Assembly: GCF_005405545.1 (NCBI RefSeq)
Contig: NZ_BJEG01000013.1
Location: forward strand, 1-64,000
Length of the DNA: 64,000 bases
Direction of reading: 5' to 3'
Source of the DNA: Weissella hellenica
GTDB taxonomy: Bacteria > Bacillota > Bacilli > Lactobacillales > Lactobacillaceae
A program made the position numbers and the translations under genes. Below, in pieces: positions 36,184 through 44,448 of the stretch (within the stretch, counting starts at the first letter, position 1; each line of letters starts with the position of its first letter). The notes under the pieces were generated by a model. It was given only the letters and a program-made list of their open reading frames with translations. It made no database searches and was not told the DNA's origin.

Positions 36184-36747
36184 TTATAAATATAATAAAA
36201 TATGATGAATTAAGCCGCTATCCCAAAATACGTATAGGCCAATTAAAATGTAGCAAATTTTCATCAAGGTCTCGCCATATCGATTCATTAATTTCACAAT
36301 AGCTTTAGTTGTTAGCAATAATTTAATTATAAAAACAATCAGAACAGTCAGCACCGCGATCTTCAAGATAGTTAATAATAATTCACGAATACTTCTACCA
36401 ATCAAAATTGGCAAAAAAATTGCTAATACACACCCGGAACATACTGATAAGTAAGTCAATAAGACCGTTACAATAGGTTGTTTGTGCCATTTAGGTCCGC
36501 CGTCATCATCATTATCATGAAAAGCCATATATATTGGTAGTATCCCTAACAAGCCTAAAAGCCACTCCGGTAAAAACATGCCTAGTGTTACACCAACCAA
36601 ATAACTACCCACCAATAAAAGTATAACACCTGCTAAATAGCCTACTAAAACTTCCACCACGTTATATTTTTTTAGTAAAAACAACAACATGAAGAAAAAA
36701 TCTATATTAACTCCTAAAAACGTCATAACGATAACAACTATATTCAC
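36184..36747 (-). CDS. CadD-like cadmium resistance/LysE-superfamily transporter, GTG start
   Basis: This 187-aa membrane protein has about five helices and resembles the Cad family of heavy-metal exporters: start VVIVMTFLGVNIDFFFMLLF, then PEWLLGLLGILPIYMA and a charged loop HDNDDDGG. The segment where CadD proteins usually have an NGADN-like motif reads CSGC (Cys103, Cys106), a plausible metal-binding pair. The GTG at 36747 was chosen because GGAGG lies 5 nt before it; the in-frame TTG further up overlaps that site. Pairing with an ArsR sensor supports metal export. Confidence 0.75.
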   Translation of the reverse strand: MNIVVIVMTFLGVNIDFFFMLLFLLKKYNVVEVLVGYLAGVILLLVGSYLVGVTLGMFLPEWLLGLLGILPIYMAFHDNDDDGGPKWHKQPIVTVLLTYLSVCSGCVLAIFLPILIGRSIRELLLTILKIAVLTVLIVFIIKLLLTTKAIVKLMNRYGETLMKICYILIGLYVFWDSGLIHHILLYL

Positions 36748-36782
36748 TTCAGCCTCCAATAAAATATATGTTATTTTTTACA

Positions 36783-36800
36783 TATGTTAATATTAACATA
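36783..36800. promoter_or_regulatory. Palindromic operator over the cad promoter
   Basis: TATGTTAATATTAACATA is a perfect 18-bp palindrome. It overlaps a minus-strand -35 TTAACA whose -10 TATATT lies 16 bp further on, upstream of the CadD-like gene. It is a good candidate site for the ArsR-family repressor encoded in the operon. Confidence 0.6.
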
Positions 36801-36809
36801 CATTAGATA

Positions 36810-37157
36810 GTGTTTATTTATGAGCGAATCGAAATTATACCGCCCATCAAACGGCATGAAAATGGTATTCGGGATATTGATGAAGAGGACTTACGTTGGC
36901 TACAATTTAGTCGTCAAATGCGTGATGCTGGTGTCTCCATTGAAGCGTTAATTGAATATATTAAGCTATTTCAAATGGGTGACCAATTAATTCCTGCTCG
37001 TATCAAGCTATTAAACGAGCAAAAGGAACAATTACAGGCAAAAATTAATACTTTATCACAAGCAAAAGATCGTTTGTCTTATAAAATAGACAATTACAAA
37101 ACCCACACTATCCAAGCTGAGGATAAATTGCGACCTTTTCCTGGTAAAAATGATTAA
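36810..37157 (+). pseudogene. MerR family regulator remnant lacking the N-terminal HTH
   Basis: The reading frame matches the C-terminal part of AdhR-type MerR regulators: YERIEIIPPIKRHENGIRDI, then DEEDLRWLQFSRQMRDAGVS and a long dimerisation coiled coil. A complete member would have about 20 more residues with the helix-turn-helix before YER; here the sequence before it is the cad promoter. The only early start is GTG at 36810, without a ribosome site. It is therefore probably a 5'-deleted gene. The coiled coil is intact, so a dimerising fragment cannot be excluded. Confidence 0.75.
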
Positions 37158-37178
37158 ATTTTTAATATTCGATAATTC

Positions 37179-37218
37179 AAAAAGCGTAGCGCCAAAATTT
37201 ATTGCGCTACGCTTTTAA
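37179..37218. terminator. Bidirectional terminator
   Basis: Perfect 13-bp stem AAAAGCGTAGCGC/GCGCTACGCTTTT between the MerR remnant (plus) and the aldo/keto reductase gene (minus). Confidence 0.9.
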
Positions 37219-37235
37219 TTTACTGCGATACTGTT

Positions 37236-38105
37236 TTATTTATCGGTCTTATCATAAACTGGGAATGAATCTGACTCCCCGTAATTATCAATATGATCAA
37301 CCTGCTTTAAAGTTACCATATCATTATCACTGATTGTGAATGCTAATTCAGTATTACTAATAATATGACTTGGCGTTTCTGCCTTTGGCAATGGTAGCAT
37401 CCCCAACTGCAAGCAATATTGCAAGCACAATTGTGCAACACTAACACCATAGTTATCAGCCATCTTTTGTAATTCTGGATTATGCAAAATCTCACCATGA
37501 GCAACTGGTGAGTATGCTTCAACTAATACGTCGTTGTCCTGGCAATATTTAATTAAATCAAATGGTGTATTAGATACGTGCGCCAAAATTTGGTTAACGG
37601 CTGGTTTAATGCGACCATTCTGTAAAATGTTATCTAAATCAACTTGTTCGAAATTCGAAACACCAATAGCCTTAATTTTACCGGCATCATAAGCTTCTTC
37701 CAAAGCTTGCCATGCTGCTAAGTTGCCTTCAAAATAATGTTCACCATTTCTAAAATCAGCCCATGGTTGTGGTGCATGAATAATCATCATATCCACATAG
37801 TCTAATCCTAAATCTGCAAGTGATTGATCGATAGCAGCAACAGCTTCATCATACGACTTAATTTCAGCCGCTAATTTAGTTGTCACAAAAATATCTTCAC
37901 GTAGTACTGAAGACTCACGTAGTGCCAAACCTACGCCCTTTTCATTGCCATATGCTTGCGCTGTATCAATGTGTCGATAACCAGCATCAAGCGCTACTTT
38001 AACGGGTTCAACAACTTTATCATTATCAATTAACCACGTACCAAAACCTAACTTTGGAATTTTGACACCGTTTGATAACGTAAATGTTTCATCTAAAACT
38101 GTCAT
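37236..38105 (-). CDS. Aldo/keto reductase
   Basis: This NADPH-dependent reductase of carbonyl compounds has 289 residues and the catalytic tetrad: Asp in GYRHIDTAQAYGNE, the Tyr five residues on, Lys in FVTTKL, and His in MIIHAPQP. The GVSNF substrate-loop motif is present. AAGGAGG lies before the ATG. It is the third gene of a cupin/decarboxylase operon read from a MerR-type promoter, which suggests aldehyde or electrophile detoxification, as for adhR-controlled genes of Bacillus. Confidence 0.92.
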   Translation of the reverse strand: MTVLDETFTLSNGVKIPKLGFGTWLIDNDKVVEPVKVALDAGYRHIDTAQAYGNEKGVGLALRESSVLREDIFVTTKLAAEIKSYDEAVAAIDQSLADLGLDYVDMMIIHAPQPWADFRNGEHYFEGNLAAWQALEEAYDAGKIKAIGVSNFEQVDLDNILQNGRIKPAVNQILAHVSNTPFDLIKYCQDNDVLVEAYSPVAHGEILHNPELQKMADNYGVSVAQLCLQYCLQLGMLPLPKAETPSHIISNTELAFTISDNDMVTLKQVDHIDNYGESDSFPVYDKTDK

Positions 38106-38130
38106 TTAATCCTCCTTTTATAGTTGCCGT

Positions 38131-38544
38131 TTATTTTTCTAATTGATTATAAACATCGTCTGCAACGGGTTCTAGCCATTCTGACTCACCAGTCGTAATC
38201 GCCAAATGACTAAACCAACTATCTCTGGTTGCCCCATGCCAGTGCTTGACACCATCATGAGCAATAACAACATCACCAGGATTTAATAGCTGTGCAGGCT
38301 TTCCCTCTTCTTGATACCAACCTTGGCCACCGGTAACCAACAAAATTTGACTACCATTATGATGAATGTGCCAATTATTACGGCATCCTGGTTCAAAGGT
38401 CACGTTACCAACTGGTACACTCACATCATCCCCTGGCGTAACCAGTGTTTGATTGTAACTTTGACCAATAAAATACTGTGCGAAAGCATCATTGGTTGGG
38501 CCAGTTGGAAAAACACCTGGTTGTTCAACTTTTTGATTTGTCAT
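38131..38544 (-). CDS. Cupin domain protein
   Basis: This 137-aa single-domain cupin has the two family motifs: GCRNNWHIHHNGSQILLVTG with two His and a Gln, and PGDVVIAHDGVKHWHGA with further His. Such proteins bind a metal ion, but the reaction is unknown. AAGGAG precedes the ATG. It is placed between the carboxymuconolactone decarboxylase-like gene and the aldo/keto reductase, with gaps of 25-32 bp, so all three are one operon. Confidence 0.9.
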   Translation of the reverse strand: MTNQKVEQPGVFPTGPTNDAFAQYFIGQSYNQTLVTPGDDVSVPVGNVTFEPGCRNNWHIHHNGSQILLVTGGQGWYQEEGKPAQLLNPGDVVIAHDGVKHWHGATRDSWFSHLAITTGESEWLEPVADDVYNQLEK

Positions 38545-38576
38545 ATTATTTTCTCCTTAATTCTAAATAATCTTAT

Positions 38577-38894
38577 TTATTGCCAAATTTCTTTAGCGCG
38601 ATTAAAAGCTGACCATGCTTTAGGCCAACCAACATAAAATGCAAGGTGTGTAATCTCGGCTACAATTTCTTCCTGCGTAATACCATTAGTCTTACCAATT
38701 TTTAAGTGCGTTGCTAATTGCACAGTATTTCCCATTGCAATCAGTGCTGCAATTGTTACTAGTGAACGATCATGTGCACTTAATTCATCTTCTTTATCCC
38801 AAACTTCACCAAATAAAACATCATCATTTAAATGAGCAAATTGTGGTGCAAACTCACCTAGTTGCTCTTGTCCCGCCGTTTGTTTCTTAGCCAT
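38577..38894 (-). CDS. Carboxymuconolactone decarboxylase family protein
   Basis: This 105-aa helical protein of the CMD/AhpD superfamily reads DRSLVTIAALIAMGNTVQLA, then HLKIGKTNGITQEEI and HLAFYVGWPKAWSAF. It lacks the CxxC pair of AhpD, so a thiol peroxidase role is unlikely; many members of this subgroup have no known reaction. GGGAGGTG precedes the ATG. It is the first gene of the operon, divergent from the frameshifted MerR gene. Confidence 0.9.
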   Translation of the reverse strand: MAKKQTAGQEQLGEFAPQFAHLNDDVLFGEVWDKEDELSAHDRSLVTIAALIAMGNTVQLATHLKIGKTNGITQEEIVAEITHLAFYVGWPKAWSAFNRAKEIWQ

Positions 38895-38932
38895 AATGGC
38901 ACCTCCCTAATCCATATTTATTCAACAATTTT

Positions 38933-38963
38933 ATTGTAAGACCTAAAGTGCACTTTAAGTCAA
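38933..38963 (-). promoter_or_regulatory. MerR-type promoter and operator of the CMD-cupin-AKR operon
   Basis: On the minus strand TTGACT (38958-38963) and TACAAT (38933-38938) are 19 bp apart, the over-long spacing typical of MerR-activated promoters. The palindrome TAAAGTGCACTTTA fills the spacer. A related imperfect dyad (CTTAAAGTCAACTATAAG) lies near 39011-39028, before the MerR gene. Confidence 0.8.
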
Positions 38964-39040
38964 ATATTTCACTTAATAATACTTAGATACATTTTTTCTG
39001 TATAATAATACTTAAAGTCAACTATAAGGAGCATTTAGTC

Positions 39041-39476
39041 ATGCCAACTACTCAAAAGGCCTATAATATTGGTGAATTTAGTCAATTAACCGGTATTCCG
39101 ACATCAACTTTACGTTATTATGAATCTGAAAACTTGATCATGCCCCAACGCTCAGCCAATGGACATCGTTACTACACTAGTGATGACTTTGATTGGTTGC
39201 TTTTTTTTAAATCACCTAAAGGGTGCGGGAATGAGCATCGCCGATTTAAAACAATACATCACCCTGCGCGAACAAGGTGACCAAACAATTCCACAACGTC
39301 TATCACTCTTAAAAACAACTAAGACCAACTTCTTAAAAGAGTTAGCAGAAATTCAGCAGCATCTACAAATTTTAAACGATAAGATTAACTGGTATGAAGC
39401 TAAAGATGCTGGCATTATTTCTGAAAGTGAAAAATTCAAAACCTATCTAGAACACTTAGGTCACGAAAATTATTAA
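39041..39476 (+). pseudogene. MerR family regulator (AdhR-like), frameshifted
   Basis: Frame one encodes the HTH half, YNIGEFSQLTGIPTSTLRYY to HRYYTSDDFDWLL, then runs out after about 50 residues. The rest, NHLKGAGMSIADLKQYITLR and the coiled coil to the stop at 39476, is in another frame. The break is in a run of eight T (39201-39208); seven T would restore a continuous protein of about 145 codons. An AAGGAG site and promoter remain. It is probably the regulator of the divergent CMD operon. A sequencing error in the T-run cannot be ruled out. Confidence 0.88.
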
Positions 39477-39523
39477 TTACCCAAAAATTTTCTATTAATA
39501 GGAAATTTGTGATTTAATAAAAA

Positions 39524-39560
39524 GCAAGTACTTGCATTCATTTTGTGTTAGCCGTATAAT
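39524..39560 (+). promoter_or_regulatory. Promoter and palindromic operator of the YhgE-like/TetR operon
   Basis: The -35 TTGCAT (39532-39537) and -10 TATAAT (39555-39560) are spaced 17 bp. The palindrome GCAAGTACTTGC (39524-39535) overlaps the -35 and is a likely binding site for the TetR regulator two genes down. Confidence 0.75.
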
Positions 39561-39595
39561 AACCACGTAAACAAAATCATGCGGAGGTTTCAATA

Positions 39596-40915
39596 ATGAA
39601 ATTTAAACAATTTATCTCAAGTAAAGGCCCTATCCTAGCCTTAGTAGTTGGATTACTATACGGCATCATTGTTTTCTTCATTTACTATTCAGGTTATAGT
39701 GCTGTACCAAATAATGTAGATGAACTGCCTGTTACAATGGTTAATCAAGATCAAAAAAGTAATCAGTTATCGAAACAAATTAAAAAAGCTTTACCCTATA
39801 AACACATCAAATCAACAACCAGTCTTTCAAGCGCAAAGAAAGCATTGGATGCTCGTGATACATTCTTAGTTATTAATATTCCCAAAAATTTTGCTACAGA
39901 TATTTCAGCAAATAAACAGCCAAATTTGAATTTTTATATTAATGAATCAAACCAAACTTCAGTCGTTAGTGCCATGAAATCAACGGCTACAACTATCGGT
40001 AACACCGTTCAACAACAAATTGGCGTGCAAAAAGGGACTTTATTAATTGCTAAACCACAATTAGAATCCTTACAACAGCAGCTTAAGCAAGACCAAACAA
40101 CTGCTAAAGCTAAAATTGGTCAGCAACAGCAAGTAATTAGCGCTGCTCCAGCCGAACAACAGGCAGCATTGACACAAAAACTTGAAGAACAAACTAAGCA
40201 AGCGCAGGTTAAAGCACAACAGACTGCCATTGATAAAAAAGATAAAATTATAAACGAAGCACAATCTCAAGCACGACCATTAATAAATAACATCAATATT
40301 AATATTGAACGTCAAAATAAAGTTGATACTGGTTTAAATAACTCACTAGCCCCATTCTTTGCTAGTTTGTCAATTTATCTTGGCTCGCTCATTGGTGCAT
40401 TAATTCTCTACAATACTTATGCTAAATTCGCTCCGCAAATTGGTCGTTTTAAAGCTTTTGCCAATCTCGAACTCACCATGTTATTTGAATCAATCATTAT
40501 TGCAGGGGTTGTTTCATGGGCAATTTCAGCAATGATTGGCACTGGTAATTTCGGTGAACTTTGGTTATCACACCTATTAACTATCTTTGCCGCTTATAAT
40601 TTCAATTCAATAATGTTACTAATACTTGGTCAAGTTGGAACCGCATTAAATATTCTCCTAACAATGTTACAAATTGTTGCCGGTGCTGGTATGATTCCAG
40701 TAGTAACAATGAATGCTTTCTTCAAGGCAATTCACAGCTTTACCCCTATGTATTATGGCATTACAAATGATTTTAATGCTATGTATGGTGGTACAGCACC
40801 AACATCGTTATGGCATAACTTTATCGCCCTAATAGTTGGTATCATAGTAATTAACCTAATTATTGTTACTTTCAAGAAGCGACAAACAATGTTAAGATTT
40901 GATAAACTAGGTTAA
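39596..40915 (+). CDS. YhgE/Pip-like ABC-2 family membrane protein
   Basis: This 439-aa protein has an N-terminal helix (about 15-35), a large extracytoplasmic domain (about 40-250) with a Gln/Lys-rich coiled-coil stretch, and five to six C-terminal helices. This is the layout of YhgE/Pip and related DUF3533 exporters that lack their own ATPase. GGAGG lies 9 nt before the ATG. It is the first gene of an operon with a TetR regulator, which suggests inducible export of a toxic or membrane-active compound. Substrate unknown. Confidence 0.75.
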   Translation: MKFKQFISSKGPILALVVGLLYGIIVFFIYYSGYSAVPNNVDELPVTMVNQDQKSNQLSKQIKKALPYKHIKSTTSLSSAKKALDARDTFLVINIPKNFATDISANKQPNLNFYINESNQTSVVSAMKSTATTIGNTVQQQIGVQKGTLLIAKPQLESLQQQLKQDQTTAKAKIGQQQQVISAAPAEQQAALTQKLEEQTKQAQVKAQQTAIDKKDKIINEAQSQARPLINNININIERQNKVDTGLNNSLAPFFASLSIYLGSLIGALILYNTYAKFAPQIGRFKAFANLELTMLFESIIIAGVVSWAISAMIGTGNFGELWLSHLLTIFAAYNFNSIMLLILGQVGTALNILLTMLQIVAGAGMIPVVTMNAFFKAIHSFTPMYYGITNDFNAMYGGTAPTSLWHNFIALIVGIIVINLIIVTFKKRQTMLRFDKLG

Positions 40916-40930
40916 CGGAGGCTTACACTT

Positions 40931-41512
40931 GTGTCAAACGACAATCATGTTCAAGAAACAATTTTAAAAGCATTTTCAGACCTGATTCGCCAATATGGTT
41001 ATCGGGGTACAACAACGAAAAAGATTGCTGCAGTTGCCAACGTTAATGAAAGCACCGTTTTTAGACATTTTAAAAATAAAGCTGGTATCTTAAAGGCATT
41101 AATTCAAAACTATCTGTTTGATGTAAAACAGGCAGCTAATGATTTTGAATTTCATGATGATATTGAAACAGATTTAGTGCAAGCTGCCAGTATTTATCAG
41201 CAATTCATTAAACAACATCAATCAATCTTTCTACTTTCACTACATGAATCAGCAGAATTTCCAGAAATTGAATCGGTAATCAATCAGTTACCACAGTATT
41301 TTCACGACTTATTAATGGATAAATTCCGTGAGATGATGCAAGCAGGCGAAATAAGTTCCGAAATTGATATTGCCACTGAAGTCGATAGTTTTGTCACCCT
41401 CTGTTTCGGTAATGCTGTTTCTTCATTTGTTTATCCTAATTCAGCGTTATTCGTTAAGTCTGAACAATTTTTAGAAAACAATATTCGCACTTTTGCTAAA
41501 CACTTAAAGTGA
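40931..41512 (+). CDS. TetR/AcrR family transcriptional regulator, GTG start
   Basis: This 193-aa regulator has the N-terminal HTH (YGYRGTTTKKIAAVANVNES, then TVFRHFKNKAGIL, about 20-60) and a variable ligand-binding domain. GTG at 40931 follows GGAGG by 9 nt, 15 bp after the membrane protein gene, so the two are cotranscribed. It probably represses their shared promoter through the GCAAGTACTTGC palindrome. The ligand is unknown. Confidence 0.88.
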   Translation: MSNDNHVQETILKAFSDLIRQYGYRGTTTKKIAAVANVNESTVFRHFKNKAGILKALIQNYLFDVKQAANDFEFHDDIETDLVQAASIYQQFIKQHQSIFLLSLHESAEFPEIESVINQLPQYFHDLLMDKFREMMQAGEISSEIDIATEVDSFVTLCFGNAVSSFVYPNSALFVKSEQFLENNIRTFAKHLK

Positions 41513-41541
41513 AATAATGAAGTAAAATTTAACAAATAAAC

Positions 41542-41587
41542 AAAAATAGCAGATTACCAATTTATCAAAAGGTAACCTGCTATTTTT
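41542..41587. terminator. Bidirectional terminator
   Basis: Arms AAAATAGCAG and CTGCTATTTTT with an inner ATTACC/GGTAAC pairing, between the TetR gene and the convergent aminotransferase-fold gene. Confidence 0.85.
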
Positions 41588-41599
41588 ATATGAATTCAT

Positions 41600-42940
41600 T
41601 TACCAACCAATATGATGACGACCATTTGGTTCTGCCAACTTACCTGCAGCAAAATCAGCAAATACTTGATGCATTACTGTAAACGCACGTTGTAAATCGT
41701 CTTCCTCAATAACTAGAGGTGGTTGAAAACGTAATGTACTGCCACGTAGTGAAATCATTAACACCCCATTTTTAAACAAGTTATAAATAATTGTATTTGT
41801 TGCTTGTTCATCACCCAAACCTGTTTGGGGATCCACGATATCAATACCACCATTTAGCCCATACAAGCGCACATCCCCAATAAAATCAAATTGTTCTTTC
41901 TCATGATTAAAGAATTTTTGGGCAACTTCACCTAACCTTGCTGAACGTGCAACTAAGTCTTCTGATTTAATAACGTCTAACGTTGCTAAAGCTGCTGCCG
42001 CACTCACAACATTGCCAGCTGTCGTGTAAACATTAGCTGGTGCTTCCAGACTCTGCATGATTTCACGTCGACCTAAGACTGCACTTAGTGGCATTCCTGA
42101 AGCCATTGACTTACCCATGGCGATCAGATCCGGTTCTAAGCCAAAGTGTTCAAACGACCAGAATGTACCAGTACGACCGTAACCTTGATTAACCTCATCA
42201 ACAGCTAATAGAATGCCATGCTCGTGAGCAAAGGCGGCGACCTTTTCCCAATATCCAAGCGGTGGTGCCATAATACCACCATCCCCTTGAATCGGCTCAA
42301 TCATAATAACCGCTGTTTCTTCAGCTGGTAAATAATTTTCGAATGGTTCTTTAAATGCCGCAAACATCCGCTCAACAAAATCTACTTCACTCTCATCTGC
42401 TAAACGTTTATCCGGTGACGGAAAAGGCACCTTATAAAATCCTGGTAACAACGGCCCAATCTTGCGCCCCATGTTTAAACTAACTGCTGAGGCCGAAATG
42501 GAACCATAAGTTGAACCATGATAGGCACCAACAAAAGACACAACATTTGGGCGTCCTGTATAACCCCGAGCAAACTTGATGACGGCATCATTGGCATCTG
42601 AACCTGAGTTACCATAGACAACCATCCAATCATCTGGGTTACCTGGTGCTAATTTAACTAGCTCACTTGCTAACCTTGCTTCTGTTGAAGTAGCAAAATA
42701 CGCTGCGGTGTAATGGACTAAATTTTCAGCCTGATCTTGAATTGCCTTAACAATTGTAGGATGGGCATGACCTGTGTTAGTGGCACTAGCACTAGCTAAT
42801 AAGTCAATATATTCATTACCATCTACATCAGTTAAAATGACACCTTTCCCTGAATCAATGACCATATCAAAATAGTAGACACGGCCTGCACCCGCAAAGT
42901 TTTGTTCTTCTTGATTTAAAATTTCATCATTTTTGCCCAT
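41600..42940 (-). CDS. Isoleucine 2-epimerase-like class III PLP enzyme
   Basis: This fold type I PLP protein of 446 residues resembles the isoleucine 2-epimerase of Lactobacillus buchneri: DLLASASATNTGHAHPTIVK, GNSGSDANDAVIKFARGYTG, DEVNQGYGRTG, the PLP Lys in MGKSMASGMPLSAVLGRR, and the C-terminal HHIGW. The buchneri enzyme racemises branched amino acids at C2. The ATG at 42940 is preferred to an in-frame TTG that overlaps the AAGGGGG site, though the spacing is long. It follows an amino-acid permease in one operon. A 4-aminobutyrate-type transaminase is the alternative. Confidence 0.75.
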   Translation of the reverse strand: MGKNDEILNQEEQNFAGAGRVYYFDMVIDSGKGVILTDVDGNEYIDLLASASATNTGHAHPTIVKAIQDQAENLVHYTAAYFATSTEARLASELVKLAPGNPDDWMVVYGNSGSDANDAVIKFARGYTGRPNVVSFVGAYHGSTYGSISASAVSLNMGRKIGPLLPGFYKVPFPSPDKRLADESEVDFVERMFAAFKEPFENYLPAEETAVIMIEPIQGDGGIMAPPLGYWEKVAAFAHEHGILLAVDEVNQGYGRTGTFWSFEHFGLEPDLIAMGKSMASGMPLSAVLGRREIMQSLEAPANVYTTAGNVVSAAAALATLDVIKSEDLVARSARLGEVAQKFFNHEKEQFDFIGDVRLYGLNGGIDIVDPQTGLGDEQATNTIIYNLFKNGVLMISLRGSTLRFQPPLVIEEDDLQRAFTVMHQVFADFAAGKLAEPNGRHHIGW

Positions 42941-42975
42941 AGTTATTTTTTGTTCCCCCTTCAAAAAAATAACGC

Positions 42976-44448
42976 TTAATCGTTTGTTTTATTTCTCAAT
43001 ACTGAATGTCTTGCACCGTATACAAAGTAGACAATAATACCAACAATAAACCACACTAATGCGTAAATTTTAGCTTCTGTACTTAGTCCCCAGAAGACCC
43101 AAACAGACAAAAGGGCTCCAATAGCTGGTGTTACCGGGTAACCAGGCATTTTAAAACCAGCTTCCGGCAAATCCTTACCTTCACGTTTATGCAACGCATA
43201 CATTGCCAATGACACAAAAATAAAGGCAATCAATGTTCCTGCTGAAATTAGTTCTGACAAGAATGAGAATGGGAAGAATGAACCAACAATAATCGCAATT
43301 AATGTCAAAACCAATAAACCACGATTTGGTAACCCTTTGTCTGACGTTACTTTACCTAACCACTTAGGAAGCATCCCATCACGTCCAAATGAGTAAAGCA
43401 AACGTGAACCGGCCATCATCATACCAATCAAGGCTGTTACCATTCCAACAACAGCGATAATTGAAGTAACAGCTGCGACAATTGGATGTCCTGCTTCTCG
43501 CAATGCCCAACCAACTGGCTCAGCATTATCAACATATTGTGTATATTTAAACATTCCAACCAAAACAATTGAAACACCAATAAATAAAGTTACTGCAATC
43601 AACAATGATCCCAAAATTCCACGTGGCATTGTCTTTTGTGGATTAACGGCTTCAGCTGAATTAGAAGCAATTGAGTCAAACCCAATATATGCTAAGAAAA
43701 TACCTGAAACACCTGCCCAAATCCCTTGGAAGCCACCCATAGTTGCCCCATTTGGATTATATGCTGGTACAAATGGTGAATAGTTTTCAGGATGAATAGC
43801 TGTTAAACCAACAAAAATAAACAGCAAAATTGCAAAGACTTTAACGACAACTAAAATAACTTCGATACGTGATGCCTCATGCACGCCACGTGATAGTAAC
43901 AAAGCAACCAAACCAATGGCGATAAAGGCAACAATATCAATAACACCACCTTTGGGCCCACTAACTGCCTGTGACCAGCCAAACAAGGTATGCGTGTCTA
44001 GCGCCCCTGATAGTGAAGGCGGCAATTCAACATTGACTTGTGTTAATAGTCCTCTAAAATTCGCAGATAACCCCGATCCAACAAACGCAACAGCAATAAT
44101 ATACTCAGCTAACAATGCCCAACCAGCAATCCAACCAAACCCTTCACCAAACAGTACATTAATCCATGAATAAGCTGATCCAGCAACTGGTAATGTTGAA
44201 GCCATCTCAGCATATGCTAATGCCACAAATCCAGCAACAACTGCTGCCAGTAAAAATGAAAAGACTACGCCGGGGCCGGCATACTTTGCAGCTACAACTC
44301 CAGGCAAAGTAAAAATAGCCGTCGAAACAATTGTCCCAACACCTAGTGCTAAGAAATCCTTTGTGTGCAAAACACGTGGCATTTCTGAATCTTTACTAAT
44401 ATATGTAGAAGCGTCCTCACGCTCCATAAAATTTGAAAATAGCCCCAT
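42976..44448 (-). CDS. APC family amino-acid permease (cationic amino acid transporter type)
   Basis: This 490-aa transporter has twelve or more membrane helices and the APC signatures GVGTIVSTAIFTLPGVVAAK and VAGSAYSWINVLFGEG, with FIGFDSIA-like AYIGFDSIASNSAEAVNPQ in the middle. TAGGAG lies 10 nt before the ATG. It is the first gene of an operon with the epimerase-like enzyme, so it may import or export the branched or D-amino acid that the enzyme handles; that link is inferred from position only. Confidence 0.88.
   Translation of the reverse strand: MGLFSNFMEREDASTYISKDSEMPRVLHTKDFLALGVGTIVSTAIFTLPGVVAAKYAGPGVVFSFLLAAVVAGFVALAYAEMASTLPVAGSAYSWINVLFGEGFGWIAGWALLAEYIIAVAFVGSGLSANFRGLLTQVNVELPPSLSGALDTHTLFGWSQAVSGPKGGVIDIVAFIAIGLVALLLSRGVHEASRIEVILVVVKVFAILLFIFVGLTAIHPENYSPFVPAYNPNGATMGGFQGIWAGVSGIFLAYIGFDSIASNSAEAVNPQKTMPRGILGSLLIAVTLFIGVSIVLVGMFKYTQYVDNAEPVGWALREAGHPIVAAVTSIIAVVGMVTALIGMMMAGSRLLYSFGRDGMLPKWLGKVTSDKGLPNRGLLVLTLIAIIVGSFFPFSFLSELISAGTLIAFIFVSLAMYALHKREGKDLPEAGFKMPGYPVTPAIGALLSVWVFWGLSTEAKIYALVWFIVGIIVYFVYGARHSVLRNKTND

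Noticed and set aside
38577-38894. AhpD-type alkyl hydroperoxidase activity for the CMD protein
   Set aside because: The CxxC redox pair required for AhpD activity is absent.
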